DNA of 6,432 nt from NCBI GenBank assembly GCA_013694645.1, contig JACDBZ010000253.1:1-6432 (forward strand), in the 5' to 3' direction. Below are positions 5,441 to 6,432 of this stretch, one piece after another. The number at the start of each line of letters is the position of its first letter. The stretch's first letter is position 1. The DNA comes from Chloroflexota bacterium (GTDB lineage: Bacteria > Chloroflexota > Limnocylindria > QHBO01). The notes under the pieces were generated by a model that saw nothing but the letters and a program-made list of their open reading frames with translations, made no database searches and was not told the origin of the DNA. A program made the translations under genes and the position numbers.

Positions 5441-6349
5441 GTGTCCGCCCTCCCCGCCCCAGCAACCCGGAGACGCGTGCGTCGCGATCTGCTCGACTGG
5501 TACGCGGCCGAACACCGTCACTTTCCGTGGCGGGCGACCAACGACCCGTATGCTGTCCTGGTCAGCGAGGTCATGCTCCAGCAGACGCAGGCCGCGCGGA
5601 TCGCGGCCCGGTTCCCGCGATTCATGGCTCACTTCCCGACGCTCGAGTCACTCGCCTCTGCCCCGGCCGCCGCCGTGCTCGCCGAATGGAGCGGGCTCGG
5701 CTACAACCGGCGGGCGCTGACACTCCAGCGAACCGCGGTCATGGTCGCGCGCGATGGCTGGCCGCGCGACGTGGCAGGGCTGGCCCGTCTGCCCGGGATC
5801 GGCGCGTACACCGCACGCGCCGTCGCCTCGCTCGCGTTCGGCATCCCGGTCGGAGTGGTCGACACGAACGTGCGGCGTTGGCTTCTTCGGCGTTTCGGAG
5901 GGCCCGACCAGCCAGCGCGCCTTCAGCTCATCTCCGATGCGCTCGCCGGGCACGGGCGAGGTCCCGAGGTCGGGTCGTGGACCCACGCCACCATGGAGTT
6001 CGGCGCCGCGATCTGCCGGTCGCGCGAACCGCGCTGCGGCGCCTGTCCCATCGCCCGGGGATGTCCGTCGCGCGGGGCCGCGGTCATGATCCCCGTGCCT
6101 CGCCAGCCACCGTTGCGCGGCTCCGATCGCGCATATCGAGGCGCGACGCTCCGATTGCTTGCCGCGTCGAGCCGGCACGCGCTCCAGGAGCGGGAGGTCC
6201 TTGTGAGCCTGGCAGCAGCGGGCGGCGGCATCGGTCCAGCACTCGACGAGACAGGGTGGGCGCGCGTCAGGAATGGCCTGGAGCGGGACGGGCTGGCCCA
6301 TCGGGCAGGCGGGATGCTGCGGCTGGGCGCCGCTACAATCGGCGCATGA
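5441..6349 (+). CDS. mutY: A/G-specific adenine DNA glycosylase, short form
   Basis: This enzyme removes adenine mispaired with 8-oxoguanine, preventing G:C to T:A mutation. The helix-hairpin-helix glycosylase core is complete: SEVMLQQTQ (42-50) with catalytic Glu43, hairpin LPGIGAYTARAV (117-128), VDTNVRR with catalytic Asp141, and an iron-sulfur loop with Cys192, 199, 202 and 208 in the exact C-x6-C-x2-C-x5-C spacing. At 302 residues it lacks the C-terminal NUDIX-like 8-oxoG recognition domain of E. coli-type MutY. Instead it ends in about 80 residues (GSDRAYRGATLRLL, then a predicted helical unit with ERDGLAHRAGG) that look like a small winged helix, as I recall for actinobacterial MutY. 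The GTG at 5441 is chosen because the -10 box lies 7 bases before it and the family N-terminus follows. An upstream in-frame GTG at 5360 would add 27 non-conserved residues across the promoter. The stop overlaps the next start as ATGA. Confidence 0.93.
   Translation: MSALPAPATRRRVRRDLLDWYAAEHRHFPWRATNDPYAVLVSEVMLQQTQAARIAARFPRFMAHFPTLESLASAPAAAVLAEWSGLGYNRRALTLQRTAVMVARDGWPRDVAGLARLPGIGAYTARAVASLAFGIPVGVVDTNVRRWLLRRFGGPDQPARLQLISDALAGHGRGPEVGSWTHATMEFGAAICRSREPRCGACPIARGCPSRGAAVMIPVPRQPPLRGSDRAYRGATLRLLAASSRHALQEREVLVSLAAAGGGIGPALDETGWARVRNGLERDGLAHRAGGMLRLGAATIGA
6334..6339 (+). promoter_or_regulatory. -10 box of the redoxin gene, inside the mutY end
   Basis: GCTACAAT lies within the last codons of mutY. 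TACAAT matches TATAAT at five of six positions and ends 6 bases before the redoxin ATG, so transcription would start at the A of the ATG. The redoxin gene could thus be transcribed on its own as well as from the mutY promoter. Confidence 0.6.
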
Positions 6350-6432
6350 GCATCAAGCTGGCGGTCGGCGATCCGATTCCCTCGGTCGGGCTGCGAGCCA
6401 CCGACGGATATCTCCTCAACCTGCGCAGCAGC
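6346..6432 (+). CDS. Redoxin / peroxiredoxin (AhpC/TSA-like), N-terminus only
   Basis: Twenty-nine codons are visible before the window ends. The translation starts MSIKLAVGDPIP and continues SVGLRATDGYLLNLRSS. VGDPxP, then L-x-A-T-D-G and a following L-x-x-L segment, is the typical start of thioredoxin-fold peroxiredoxins of the AhpC/TSA or Bcp type, which reduce peroxides in the cytosol. The catalytic cysteine would be some twenty residues further on and is not seen, so a non-peroxidase redoxin is possible. The ATG overlaps the mutY TGA as ATGA and is preceded by its own -10 box with no Shine-Dalgarno sequence visible. An antioxidant enzyme beside mutY fits an oxidative-damage theme. Confidence 0.7.
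   Translation, partial: MSIKLAVGDPIPSVGLRATDGYLLNLRSS

Noticed and set aside
5210..5632. A 140-codon minus-strand frame running from mutY into the start of aspartate kinase.
   Set aside because: It overlaps the mutY catalytic core and the divergent promoter. The 48-codon frame in the same gap has better start signals and codon bias.
111..6316. GATG found 20-23 bases upstream of the thrB, mutY and redoxin -10 boxes, as a possible common -35 element.
   Set aside because: The distance varies, the small-ORF promoter lacks it, and a 4-base word is easily found by chance.

Overview
The window is a compact, GC-rich bacterial chromosome segment with tightly packed housekeeping genes. Several genes appear to start directly at, or a few bases downstream of, a transcription start: a TANNNT -10 box sits only 6-9 bases before the start codon and no Shine-Dalgarno sequence is visible. 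High GC, leaderless starts and a short MutY of the type I associate with Actinobacteria point to a high-GC lineage rich in leaderless transcripts (Chloroflexota, Actinomycetota or Deinococcota-like). The sequence alone does not let me choose between them. I see no mobile element, CRISPR array, tRNA or rRNA, and no gene-free stretch longer than about 230 bases.

Layout. The left edge carries the last residues of a receiver-domain protein. Then come homoserine kinase (thrB, +), a 126-base spacer with a 15-base tandem repeat and a 14-base palindrome, an ABC-F ATPase (+), and a DMT/EamA transporter (+) that starts inside the ABC-F stop codon. This block meets a minus-strand unit tail to tail with only 5 bases between the stops. 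The minus unit is a 48-codon small ORF followed by a shortened aspartate kinase (lysC-like). Its promoter faces away from mutY (+), across a 68-base divergent region. The start codon of a redoxin/peroxiredoxin gene (+, cut by the window edge) overlaps the mutY stop codon.

How the genes may work together. Aspartate kinase (first step of the aspartate family) and homoserine kinase (towards threonine) belong to one pathway, but are on opposite strands with an ABC-F/transporter pair between them. The aspartate kinase seems to have lost most of its ACT regulatory region, so it may not respond to lysine or threonine. MutY and the redoxin share an oxidative-damage theme (repair of A:8-oxoG mispairs and peroxide removal). 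Most genes are ordinary. The points that deserve a second look are the recurrent leaderless promoter layout, the symmetric divergent promoter at the mutY/small-ORF boundary, the small ORF itself, and the reduced aspartate kinase.
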